Assembly (NCBI RefSeq): GCF_004295585.1
Contig: NZ_AP019400.1
Coordinates: 2,640,001 to 2,704,000 of the forward strand
Length of the DNA: 64,000 nt
Origin: Cohnella abietis
GTDB lineage: Bacteria; Bacillota; Bacilli; Paenibacillales; Paenibacillaceae
Direction of reading: 5' to 3'
The notes beneath the pieces are model-generated. The model was given only the letters and a program-made list of their open reading frames with translations, did not search any database and was not told the DNA's origin. A program made the translations under genes and the position numbers. This document shows positions 6,168 through 14,048 of this stretch, piece by piece; within the stretch, counting starts at the first letter, position 1; every line of letters begins with the position of its first letter.

Positions 6168-8859
6168 GCAAGTGTTCAGTTTTCAAGAAGGTAATGCCCA
6201 GATGAAACAGCTGCTTGGAGGAAAAGGGGCACATCTGGCAGAGATGACTCGTTCGGGGCTTCCGGTGCCTCCAGGTTTTACTTTATCGACAGCAGCATGT
6301 TTGTCCTACTTCAAGGAAGGGAATGTGTTGTCCGAGACACTGTGGGGGGAAACGCTATCCGCGCTGGAGAGTTTGGAATCCGCAAGAGGGCAACGCCTTG
6401 GAGATCCGGTTAATCCTCTGCTCGTGTCGGTCAGATCCGGATCGGTAACCTCTATGCCAGGCATGATGGATACAATCTTGAACCTAGGGCTCAACGACGA
6501 GACGGTTCAAGGCTTATCTCAGCAAACAGGTAATGCTCGATTCGCGTATGATTGCTATCGCAGATTGCTGCAGATGTTCGGAAACGTAGTTTTGGGTATT
6601 CAAGGGCACTATTTTGAGAAAATTTTTAACCAATTGAAACAAAAAGAAGGCGTAACGCAAGATCAGGATGTCTCTCTTGAGGGGCTACAGCAGTTAATTC
6701 CTGATTTCAAACGGTGCATTCAAGCGCAGACAGGTCGTGTATTTCCTGAAAATGTGCAGGAGCAGCTGCGTCTAGCTACAGAGGCTGTGTTTCAATCCTG
6801 GAACAATGCCAGAGCGCAAATCTATCGTAAAATCAACCGTATTCCCGACAGTCAGGGGACAGCGGTTAATATTCAAAGTATGGTGTTCGGTAATATGGGG
6901 ATGGACTGCGGAACTGGAGTTGTTTTTACAAGAAATCCTTCGACTGGAGCTTCGGAATTGTTCGGTGAATATTTGATCAACGCGCAAGGGGAAGACGTTG
7001 TTGCAGGGGCAAGGACCCCGCAGCCAGTAGCCTCGTTAAGGAATGAGATGCCTGAGGTATATGAAGAGCTAGTGAGCGTTGCCAATCGGCTTGAACAGCA
7101 CTATAAGGATATGCAGGACATTGAGTTTACGGTGGAAAAGGGTCAGCTCTTCATCCTGCAAACTAGGAATGGAAAGAGAAACGCACAGGCTGCGGTTACG
7201 ATTGCCGTGAATCTTGTTAAAGAGGGCATTATTACAAGAGAGGATGCTCTACTAAGAATTGAAGCTTCCCATCTGGATCGGCTTCTTCATAGAGGAATTG
7301 ATGAGAGTGCGGTTACGGAAGTATTCGCTACCGGCTTGCCAGCATCTCCAGGTGCGGCGGTTGGACAGATTGTTTTCGATGCAGAAATTGCGATGGAATG
7401 GAGCCAGGCTGGTAAGAAGGTGGTGCTTGCACGTCCGGAAACTACGCCTGAAGATATCCAGGGAGTACTCGTATCAGAGGGGATTGTAACCTGCCGTGGG
7501 GGAATGACCAGCCATGCTGCCGTAGTTGCGCGTGGAATGGGGAAGCCCTGTGTATGTGGCTGTGAAGAGATCAAGATTGATGAGGAACAGAAGCAGATGT
7601 CCGTTGGCTCACGAATCGTTAAGGAAGGCGATTGGGTAACGATAGAAGGTGCAAGCGGCCGAGTGATTTTAGGAGAAATTCCGCTGCGTGAAGCAGAAAT
7701 ATCGGAGGAGCTTTCCGAGATATTGAACTGGGCCGATTCCATTCGTAAGCTAAAGGTCAGAGCTAATGCTGATAATCCGCACGATGCAAGGATGGCTAAG
7801 CAATTTGGGGCGCAAGGCATCGGGCTGTGCCGGACTGAGCATATGTTTTTCTCGCCGACCCGTCTACCTGTTGTGCAGAAAATGATTCTAGCGGACAATG
7901 TAGAAGAGCGAGCGCTGGCATTGGAGCAATTATTGCCGATGCAGCAGGCTGATTTCGAGGAAATGTTTGGCGAGATGAATGGATTACCCGTCACTATTCG
8001 GCTGTTGGATCCTCCTTTGCATGAATTTTTACCTAAGGAGAAGGAACTGCAGAAGAAGCTGGACGAGTTGAGGCACAATCCAATCGAGAATGACAAGGAG
8101 CAGAAAGCAATTCTCGCTTTGATTCGCAAAGTGAATGCTCTAGAGGAAGTTAATCCTATGCTTGGGCAGCGCGGCTGTCGTTTAGGTATCGTATATCCGG
8201 AAATATATGAAATGCAGGTTGAAGCTATTTTTCGGGCGGCATCTCGTTGCTTGGAAAATGGAATAAAAATTACGTTGGAAATTATGGTTCCATTAGTGGG
8301 CCATGTAAATGAATTGATAACACTTCGTACAATGATTGATAAGGTAGCTAAGCAGGTGTTGGGAGAGTCCTCCGAAGGGCAAGAGGTTCCTTATCAAGTG
8401 GGGACGATGATTGAGGTTCCAAGAGCGGCCTTAACAGCAGGGCAAATAGCTCCGTATGCGGATTTCTTTTCCTTCGGGACGAATGATCTGACACAAATGA
8501 CTTACGGTTATAGTCGAGATGATGCGGAAGGGAAATTCCTAACTCACTATCAGGATCAAAAAATATTGCCAAATAATCCATTTCAAGTGCTAGATCCTGA
8601 TGGAGTCGGTTTACTGATTGAGTGGGCGGTAACCGCAGGGAGATCTATAAAACCAACAATCAAGACAGGAATCTGTGGAGAGCATGGCGGAGATAAGGAA
8701 TCGATCTTTTTCTGCCATCGCAGTGGTCTTGATTATGTAAGCTGCTCACCCTTCCGGCTTCCCTTGGCAAGAATAGCTGCAGCACAAGCTGCCATTACTT
8801 ATGGAGACATTGAGCCAGAGAAATCTTCTGTTCCCATTTCATCCATCCACGGGGTTTGA
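6157..8859 (+). CDS. ppdK: pyruvate, phosphate dikinase
   Basis: PPDK interconverts pyruvate + ATP + Pi with PEP + AMP + PPi, allowing PEP formation for gluconeogenesis. Domain order is the N-terminal ATP-grasp (residues ~1-340, with KGAHLAEMTRSGLPVPPGF and SGSVTSMPGMMDTILNLG), the central swivelling phosphohistidine domain (H453 in GGMTSHAAVVARGMGKP), and the C-terminal PEP/pyruvate TIM barrel (LGQRGCRLGI, SFGTNDLTQM) with the active-site cysteine C840 in GICGEHGGD. I chose the ATG at 6157, 6-7 nt after AGGGGGA, giving 900 residues, close to the family norm of ~880. It is translationally coupled to the SR1P-like gene and followed by ccpN and its own regulatory enzyme. The threonine two residues before H453 is the expected target of that enzyme. 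Confidence 0.96.
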   Translation: MSAKQVFSFQEGNAQMKQLLGGKGAHLAEMTRSGLPVPPGFTLSTAACLSYFKEGNVLSETLWGETLSALESLESARGQRLGDPVNPLLVSVRSGSVTSMPGMMDTILNLGLNDETVQGLSQQTGNARFAYDCYRRLLQMFGNVVLGIQGHYFEKIFNQLKQKEGVTQDQDVSLEGLQQLIPDFKRCIQAQTGRVFPENVQEQLRLATEAVFQSWNNARAQIYRKINRIPDSQGTAVNIQSMVFGNMGMDCGTGVVFTRNPSTGASELFGEYLINAQGEDVVAGARTPQPVASLRNEMPEVYEELVSVANRLEQHYKDMQDIEFTVEKGQLFILQTRNGKRNAQAAVTIAVNLVKEGIITREDALLRIEASHLDRLLHRGIDESAVTEVFATGLPASPGAAVGQIVFDAEIAMEWSQAGKKVVLARPETTPEDIQGVLVSEGIVTCRGGMTSHAAVVARGMGKPCVCGCEEIKIDEEQKQMSVGSRIVKEGDWVTIEGASGRVILGEIPLREAEISEELSEILNWADSIRKLKVRANADNPHDARMAKQFGAQGIGLCRTEHMFFSPTRLPVVQKMILADNVEERALALEQLLPMQQADFEEMFGEMNGLPVTIRLLDPPLHEFLPKEKELQKKLDELRHNPIENDKEQKAILALIRKVNALEEVNPMLGQRGCRLGIVYPEIYEMQVEAIFRAASRCLENGIKITLEIMVPLVGHVNELITLRTMIDKVAKQVLGESSEGQEVPYQVGTMIEVPRAALTAGQIAPYADFFSFGTNDLTQMTYGYSRDDAEGKFLTHYQDQKILPNNPFQVLDPDGVGLLIEWAVTAGRSIKPTIKTGICGEHGGDKESIFFCHRSGLDYVSCSPFRLPLARIAAAQAAITYGDIEPEKSSVPISSIHGV

Positions 8860-8871
8860 TAGAATATTGGG

Positions 8872-9543
8872 ATGAAGCAAGATGAGGAGGGTATCACAAT
8901 CGAACTGACATCCCGCCAACAAGACATATTAGCTATTGTCACGAGTCAACAGCCGATATCGGGTGAGTCTATCGCTGATCAGCTCCATTCCACACGTCCG
9001 GTTATCCGGGCTGATCTAGCCTTACTTGTCATGCTGAATTACTTGGAAGCGAAGCCCAAGGTCGGTTATTCCTTGGGCAGTGCTTCAAGAAAGCAAGAAA
9101 TGGCGCTGGAAAAGCTTCTAGACATGAAGGTGAAGGAGTTCCAAGCAGCACCTGTTGTATTGAGAGAAACCGCAACCGTAAGTGATGCGGTAGTCGCACT
9201 ATTTTTAGAAAATGTGGGAAGTCTCATTGTTAGTGATGAAGAGGGCTATCTTGCAGGAATCGTTTCCCGAAAAGATCTGCTGAAGGTGTCGCTGGGTAAT
9301 GCGGCTGCCACAGCCATGCCGATTAGCTTGGTTATGACCCGGCATCCGAACGTCCATACGATTACGCCTGAGGAATCAATAGTCGCGGCAGCTAGAAAAA
9401 TGATATCCTATCAGGTGGACAGCCTTCCTGTCGTTAAGGCATCGGATTCATTGGATGATGAGGGAAAAAGAATCGAAGTCGTGGGTAGAATTACGAAGAC
9501 AACAATGACCAAGATCTTGCTTGAAGTGGCTTTGGGCCTATAG
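8872..9543 (+). CDS. ccpN: CcpN-type gluconeogenesis repressor (HTH + two CBS domains)
   Basis: In Bacillus, CcpN represses gapB, pckA and sr1 during glycolytic growth and senses the ATP/ADP ratio. Residues ~10-65 are a winged HTH (LTSRQQDILAIVTSQQPISG, then RPVIRADLALLVMLNYLEAKP). Residues ~85-220 are paired CBS domains (ATVSDAVVALFLENVGSLIV and PEESIVAAARKMISYQVDSLP). The start is uncertain. The ATG at 8872 has only a weak ribosome site, while the best one (GAGGAGGG, 8884-8891) points to the in-frame ATC at 8899, close to where CcpN proteins normally begin (MSTIELN-like). It lies 12 bp after ppdK and 15 bp before ppsR, so it probably controls its own operon. Confidence 0.88.
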   Translation: MKQDEEGITIELTSRQQDILAIVTSQQPISGESIADQLHSTRPVIRADLALLVMLNYLEAKPKVGYSLGSASRKQEMALEKLLDMKVKEFQAAPVVLRETATVSDAVVALFLENVGSLIVSDEEGYLAGIVSRKDLLKVSLGNAAATAMPISLVMTRHPNVHTITPEESIVAAARKMISYQVDSLPVVKASDSLDDEGKRIEVVGRITKTTMTKILLEVALGL

Positions 9544-9558
9544 CTGGGGGGAGAAAAC

Positions 9559-10365
9559 TTGAACGAGAAGGAGCGCTCCATCTTTGTTTGCTCCGATTCA
9601 GTTGGAGAAACTGCAGAAGCGGTAGTGAGAGCGACTATCCGGCAATTTAATGCACATCAGACGCGAATCACGAGGTATGCTCATATCAAGAATGAAGAAG
9701 AAATACGTATTTTGATGGAGGAAGCCTCTAGCCAAGGTGCTTTCATCGCATATACGTTAGTTCTCCCTGAGCTGAGAGAGATGATGGTGGCGGAGTCGAA
9801 TAGGCTTAAGATTAGTGCTGTCGATATTATGGGCCCGGTCATGCAGGCTTTTATCGACACTTTTCACGATTCGCCAAAAAGAGAAGCCGGACTACTCCAT
9901 CGGCTGGATGAAGAATATTACCGACGGGTTGAAGCGATTGAGTTTACCGTTAAATGCGATGATGGAAAGGACATGAACGCCATTCATCGGGCGGACATTG
10001 TTCTGCTCGGAGTCTCACGAACCTCCAAGACCCCTCTTAGTATTTATTTGGCACACAAAGGCTACAAGGTTTGTAATTACCCACTTGTTCCTGATGTTAA
10101 GTCGCCGAGGGAGCTACTTCAGCAAAATAAAGATAAGCTAGTTGGACTGACGATGAAGGCTGAGCAGCTTTCGAAAATTCGTACAGAGCGGCTTAAGTCC
10201 GTTGGCTTGCCTAAGGGTGCGAAATACGCCTCTATGGAGCGTGTCGTCGAAGAGCTTGAATTTGCGATGGATTTGTACAAGCAGTTAGGGTGTATGGTCA
10301 TAGATGTTACGGAGAAGGCCATTGAAGAAACAGCGGGTATTATTACGGAATCCTACTCTCTATAA
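9559..10365 (+). CDS. yqfL: PPDK regulatory protein: bifunctional kinase/phosphorylase (DUF299, YqfL)
   Basis: This enzyme inactivates PPDK by ADP-dependent threonine phosphorylation next to the catalytic histidine and reactivates it by Pi-dependent phosphorolysis. It opens with the family block IFVCSDSVGETAEAVVRATI. The P-loop-like GVSRTSKTP is at 151-159, and the conserved DVKSPREL and ISAVDIMGPVM blocks are present. At 268 residues it has the usual length. Start TTG at 9559 follows GGGGGGAGAAAAC. Direct linkage ppdK-ccpN-yqfL puts enzyme, repressor and post-translational switch in one operon; in B. subtilis ccpN and yqfL are adjacent but have no ppdK beside them. Confidence 0.93.
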   Translation: MNEKERSIFVCSDSVGETAEAVVRATIRQFNAHQTRITRYAHIKNEEEIRILMEEASSQGAFIAYTLVLPELREMMVAESNRLKISAVDIMGPVMQAFIDTFHDSPKREAGLLHRLDEEYYRRVEAIEFTVKCDDGKDMNAIHRADIVLLGVSRTSKTPLSIYLAHKGYKVCNYPLVPDVKSPRELLQQNKDKLVGLTMKAEQLSKIRTERLKSVGLPKGAKYASMERVVEELEFAMDLYKQLGCMVIDVTEKAIEETAGIITESYSL

Positions 10366-10432
10366 TCCTGTTGTGCTGGCGTGCCGACTGCGTCACTCAC
10401 TCGGGATAGACTATATTATTGCCCTTGTGCTA

Positions 10433-10446
10433 GTATGTTGTCATAC
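10433..10446 (+). promoter_or_regulatory. small dyad before the IclR gene
   Basis: GTATG-TTGT-CATAC is a perfect 5-bp-arm dyad ending one base before the GAGGGAGGG ribosome site of the IclR gene. It may be an autoregulatory operator or chance. Confidence 0.3.
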
Positions 10447-10464
10447 GAGGGAGGGCTTCTGAAT

Positions 10465-11235
10465 ATGGTTAAGTCGGCAAAGAGTTATTCCGTGCCAGCT
10501 ATAGAAAAGGCAATTACAATATTGAATGGGATTTCAAAAAATGGGAAAATGAACATTAATGAAATCCATTCCGAGCTTAATATTCCAAAAACAACTGTGT
10601 TTGTTATCTTGAATACATTAGAGCGCCATTCACTCATCGAGAAGCATGACGATGGCAAATACGTACTCGGCCACGGCGTATTATATTGGGGAATGAACTA
10701 TTACCAGCAAAGCGATATCAAGCAGGTTGCTCGCCCGCATCTTGAGAAGCTAGTGGCTGGGACCCCCTTTACTGCACATCTGGCCGTTATGGTTAACTAT
10801 CAGCCTGTTTACATAGATAAGAGTGAAGGGAATGGATTTGTTCGTTTCGCGACAATTGCCGGACAAGCTTTGCCACTGCATCTATCCGGTGTGGGGAAAG
10901 CGTTAGCTTCCGGTCTTACTGATGAGGAAATTTCCGAGGCGATGTCTAAGACTCCGGACTTAGACGACTCCAAACGAGATCAATTGGCGGACAAGCTAAT
11001 CGAGGACGTACAGTTTATTCGTCTTCACGGCTATTCCATCGAGGATGAGCAGATGGAAGAAGGCATTCGCTGCATCGGAGCACCGATTTTCGGGGACAAT
11101 GGCCGCGTCATTGCGTCCATTAGTATTACTGCCTTAAGCAAGGATTTACCTGCAATCAAGTTCCAAACCATTGGGGAACAGGTGAAAGAAACAGCATTAA
11201 GAGTGTCCGAGGAAATGGGTTATCAGAAACGATAA
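10465..11235 (+). CDS. IclR-family transcription regulator
   Basis: Regulator of 256 residues, starting at ATG 10465, nine bases after GAGGGAGGG; longer in-frame GTG starts upstream have no ribosome site. Residues ~10-65 form the winged HTH (VPAIEKAITILNGISKNGKM, NIPKTTVFVILNTLERHSLI). Residues ~85-250 form the IclR effector domain, with the glycine/histidine-rich segment GQALPLHLSGVGKALASG and IRCIGAPIFGDNGRVIASIS. IclR proteins sense small acids or sugars. The next gene is a sugar-acid dehydratase, so a keto-deoxy sugar acid or similar is a plausible effector. The TTGAATTAAAATTA motif found before the dehydratase and in the SDR/M20 spacer may be its target; this is inference. Confidence 0.88.
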   Translation: MVKSAKSYSVPAIEKAITILNGISKNGKMNINEIHSELNIPKTTVFVILNTLERHSLIEKHDDGKYVLGHGVLYWGMNYYQQSDIKQVARPHLEKLVAGTPFTAHLAVMVNYQPVYIDKSEGNGFVRFATIAGQALPLHLSGVGKALASGLTDEEISEAMSKTPDLDDSKRDQLADKLIEDVQFIRLHGYSIEDEQMEEGIRCIGAPIFGDNGRVIASISITALSKDLPAIKFQTIGEQVKETALRVSEEMGYQKR

Positions 11236-11409
11236 ACTAACTAAGCTAAAGACTGAAGCGGCTGTTCCATAAGTAATTATGTGCAGCTTTTTTGCTTTTT
11301 CGGAAATATATGCAACTGACCAGAAGAAGTTGGACAGGGATGACTCTCCCCGTACCAGCTTTTTTTATTTTGAGCATGATTTTGATAAAGGAGGGCAGTT
11401 CCGTCAGTG

Positions 11410-11428
11410 AGCTTAGCTTAGCTTAGCT
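11410..11428 (+). repeat. AGCTT pentamer repeat
   Basis: AGCTT is repeated three times followed by AGCT, 19 nt in all. The nested AGCT units are palindromic. No function is evident. Confidence 0.7.
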
Positions 11429-11480
11429 ACTTTTGGGGAGGCTCCCTTTTTAACTGGTCAAGGGAATACGGTAAAGGGAA

Positions 11481-11509
11481 TTGACATTAGAATTGGGCTA
11501 TGCTAAATT
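11481..11509 (+). promoter_or_regulatory. SigA promoter of the dehydratase
   Basis: A perfect TTGACA (11481-11486) and TAAATT (11504-11509) are separated by 17 bp. The motif shared with the SDR/M20 region lies about 18 bp after the -10, where a bound repressor would act as a roadblock. Confidence 0.7.
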
Positions 11510-11527
11510 TGGCAAATATTCAGTTGG

Positions 11528-11552
11528 TTGAATTAAAATTAATATTTAGAAT
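11528..11552 (+). promoter_or_regulatory. shared TTGAATTAAAATTA motif, copy 1
   Basis: The 14-mer TTGAATTAAAATTA (11528-11541) recurs exactly at 16289-16302. Here the following bases only partly complete the ATTAAAAT/ATTTTAAT dyad that is perfect in the second copy. Candidate operator for the IclR regulator; AT-rich composition is a caveat. Confidence 0.5.
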
Positions 11553-11599
11553 TACAAGAATGGGAAGTAAATATGACGTTAAGATAGGGGCTATTCAAA

Positions 11600-13321
11600 A
11601 TGAGTTTGCGGAGTGAACAATGGTTTAATCATAAATCCTTTGAGACGCGGTTTCAGCATGCTTCTGCCATGCGTGCCTGCGGGCATGATCCTGAGTCGTA
11701 TGCTGGAAAGCCTATTATCGGAATATTTAATTCATGGAACGATCTGAACAGCTGTAATGCCCCCCACAAGGAGCTTGTTGAGTATGTGAAAAAGGGTGTA
11801 CTTGCTTCAGGTGGATACCCCATAGAGATGCATACGATTACAACAGCAGCTGATTTTAACAAGCCTTCTGATCTGCCCTACCGCAATCTAATGTCAATGG
11901 ACGTGGAAGAAATGATACGTTCATTGCCGTTGGATGGTATTGTGCTGCTCTGTGAATGCGATAAGACAACACCTGCACAGCTAATGGGGGCAGCAAGCTG
12001 TGATCTTCCGACGCTGCAGCTTGCGGCTGGTCACAGGTCTACGGCTTATTTTAAGGGCAAACCGGTTAATTACGGTACAGATTTGTGGAAGTACATGGAT
12101 ATGTATAAGGCTGGAGAGCTGTCTGATGATGAGATGAAGGAGCTGGAGAAGGGGATTTCCTGCTCCCTCGGCGGATGTCCTGTGATGGGCACGGCTTCGA
12201 CGATGAAGAGTGTTTCGGAAATAATGGGCATGATGCTACCGGGAACCTCTGATATTCCAGCAACCGATTCAAGAAGAAGAATTGCTGCCGAGCAGACGGG
12301 TAAACGGATTGTTGAGATGGTTGAGGAGGAGCTAACACCTTCGAAGCTGATGACGGAAGCTGCCTTTCACAATGCGATTAAATTGCTTGCCGCGCTTGGA
12401 GGATCTACGAATGCGGTGTTGCATTTAACGGCTATAGCGGGTCGGTTGGGTATTAGGATTAATCTCAAGCAATACCAGGAGCTGTCGGAAAGTGTTCCAT
12501 TAATCGTGAATCTTCAGCCGAGTGGGCTTTATGGTATGGATGATTATTTTCATGCGGGAGGCTTGTCGGGGGTAATATACGAATTGCTTCCAAGGCTGGA
12601 TGGCGAGTGCTTAACAGCTCTTGGCAAGCCGCTGAAAGAGGTATACACGCAGCAAACGGAAAGTCCTCATATTATCACGTCCTTGAAGCAGCCATTCAAA
12701 TCCGAGTCGGGAATCAAAGTGCTGAAAGGGAATTTGGCCCCGTCCGGCGCGATTCTTAAGCTATCGGCAAGCTCTAAGAAGCTGTGGAAGCACCAAGGAA
12801 AAGCGTATGTGTTCGATAGCTATGACGCGATGCTTGAGGAAATCGATAGAGATGACTTGGCAGTGGATGCTTCTTCGGTATTAATATTACGGAATTGCGG
12901 ACCAGCCGCACTTGGCATGCCGGAGTGGGGAGAAATTCCGATTCCAACGAAATTGCTGAAAGAAGGCATTGAGGACATGGTTCGGATTAGCGATGCCAGA
13001 ATGAGTGGGACCAGTTACGGGACGGCTATTTTACACGTTTCCCCAGAAGCGGCGGTGGGTGGCAATATTGCTATTGTTCAAAATGGAGACATCATTGAGG
13101 TGGACGTGGAACAAGGACTGTTGCATTTACATTTATCCGATGACGTCATCCAAGAGCGTAAGCAGTTCTTGAAGCCGCTCCCGCAAAGATATCCGCGCGG
13201 GTTCCTGAAGTTGTTCTCTGATCATGTGCTCCAGGCGGATGAAGGTTGCGATCTAGATTTCCTTCGTCCGAACAACAAGGAGGAAGCACGTTTCGTACCT
13301 CCGATCGTCGGAAGAAGCTAA
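11600..13321 (+). CDS. IlvD/Edd-family sugar-acid dehydratase
   Basis: Iron-sulfur dehydratase converting an aldonate to its 2-keto-3-deoxy acid. The three cluster cysteines fit C52 (NSCNAPH), C120 (CECDKTTPA) and C193 (GGCPVMGTASTM), the pattern of the L-arabinonate/D-xylonate/D-gluconate group rather than Edd. The C-terminal swivel domain contains DARMSGTSYGTAILHVSPE. Length 573 is normal for aldonate dehydratases. Start ATG 11600, with only a weak ribosome site upstream (GGGG at 11587-11590). It is followed by a hairpin array, not another gene. If the product is KDG it would feed the kdgK/kdgA operon; if it is a pentonate product, another route is needed. The substrate cannot be fixed from sequence; dihydroxyacid dehydratase (IlvD) is unlikely because no branched-chain genes are nearby. 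Confidence 0.85.
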   Translation: MSLRSEQWFNHKSFETRFQHASAMRACGHDPESYAGKPIIGIFNSWNDLNSCNAPHKELVEYVKKGVLASGGYPIEMHTITTAADFNKPSDLPYRNLMSMDVEEMIRSLPLDGIVLLCECDKTTPAQLMGAASCDLPTLQLAAGHRSTAYFKGKPVNYGTDLWKYMDMYKAGELSDDEMKELEKGISCSLGGCPVMGTASTMKSVSEIMGMMLPGTSDIPATDSRRRIAAEQTGKRIVEMVEEELTPSKLMTEAAFHNAIKLLAALGGSTNAVLHLTAIAGRLGIRINLKQYQELSESVPLIVNLQPSGLYGMDDYFHAGGLSGVIYELLPRLDGECLTALGKPLKEVYTQQTESPHIITSLKQPFKSESGIKVLKGNLAPSGAILKLSASSKKLWKHQGKAYVFDSYDAMLEEIDRDDLAVDASSVLILRNCGPAALGMPEWGEIPIPTKLLKEGIEDMVRISDARMSGTSYGTAILHVSPEAAVGGNIAIVQNGDIIEVDVEQGLLHLHLSDDVIQERKQFLKPLPQRYPRGFLKLFSDHVLQADEGCDLDFLRPNNKEEARFVPPIVGRS

Positions 13322-13456
13322 TTTCTATTAACGTGTGGCTACCCAAGTTGATCTGCAAAGGTCCCCTCGGGCGGCCTTTTCGGTGTGTCCCGATTTCCCA
13401 CTAGTTGTATCTGACCAGCAAACAAACCATGATCCGGCGGCGCTACTAGAAACTTC

Positions 13457-13943
13457 GTTACTCGAAAAAATCGTACAGCTCCCACCAATATAGGCCTCTG
13501 TAACTTCGTTATACGAAAAAATCGTACAGCTCCCACTAATCGAGGTCCTCCTTAACTTCGTTGCACGAAAAAATCGTACACCTCCCACTAATTGGGGCCC
13601 TTCGTAACTTCGTAGCTCGAAAATATCGAACACCTCCCTCTAATTGGGGCCCTCCGTAACTACGTTGCACGAAAAAATCGTACAACGCCCTCCAAAAGAG
13701 TCGCCCCATGACCTCGTTGCACGAAAATATCGTACAACGCCCTCCAACGGTGGCGCCCCGGCCCCAGTTGTAAGAAAATATCGAACAACGGCTCCCAAAA
13801 AGAGACGCACCGACCCAGTTGTACGAAAAAATCGTACAACGCCCTCCAAAAGAGTCGAGCCGAGACCCCGTTGTACGAAAATATCGTACAACGCCCCCGA
13901 AAAGTGCCGCCCCGCAACCCCATAGCTCGAAAAAATCGCACAC
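13457..13943. repeat. array of ten 23-bp hairpin repeats with 51-52 bp period
   Basis: Cores begin at 13457, 13508, 13560, 13612, 13664, 13716, 13767, 13818, 13870 and 13921. Each reads roughly GTTGTACGA-AAATA-TCGTACAAC, an imperfect palindrome whose loop is AAAAA or AAATA. Outer units are degenerate and the central ones (13664-13892) are near perfect. Spacers of 28-29 bp are related to each other (CGCCCTCCAAAAGAGTCG-like or CTCCCACTAATTGGGG-like), so this is a tandem repeat and not a CRISPR array. Translating it gives repetitive peptides (such as RCTIFSYN) that have no ribosome sites and should not be annotated as genes. Confidence 0.9.
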
Positions 13944-13960
13944 GAATAGAAAATATTCAA

Positions 13961-13989
13961 TTGACACCATCAAACAATCTCTATATATT
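13961..13989 (+). promoter_or_regulatory. SigA promoter of the aminotransferase
   Basis: A perfect TTGACA (13961-13966) and TATATT (13984-13989) are separated by 17 bp. Confidence 0.8.
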
Positions 13990-14005
13990 CAGTATATGGA
14001 TTATT

Positions 14006-14021
14006 AATCAATATATTGATT
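14006..14021 (+). promoter_or_regulatory. 16-bp perfect palindrome, probable operator
   Basis: AATCAATATATTGATT is perfectly symmetric and lies about 16 bp downstream of the -10, between promoter and ribosome site. It is a likely repressor site; the regulator is unknown and this sequence is not seen elsewhere in the window. Confidence 0.6.
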
Positions 14022-14048
14022 TTTATTATCGACATGGAGGGAAAACAA

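Larger units (their letters stand above)
11236..11599. other. 364-bp intergenic region before the dehydratase
   Basis: It holds a short AGCTT tandem repeat (11410-11428), small GC hairpins followed by T runs near 11350-11380 and 11430-11455 that may terminate the IclR transcript, and the dehydratase promoter at its right end. I see no ORF with a convincing ribosome site. Confidence 0.6.

Noticed and set aside
7287..8129. 280-residue antisense reading frame inside ppdK
   Set aside because: Low-complexity Ser/Ile-rich translation, no ribosome site, and it lies fully opposite a well conserved gene.
13500..13530. loxP-like recombination site
   Set aside because: TAACTTCGTTATACGAA resembles a loxP arm, but it is one degenerate unit of the hairpin array, and the second arm does not match.
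13457..13943. CRISPR array
   Set aside because: Repeats are palindromic and degenerate, spacers resemble each other, and no cas genes are present.
13328..13973. Overlapping reading frames with repetitive peptides inside the array
   Set aside because: They are created by the tandem repeat, lack ribosome sites and occur in several frames at once.
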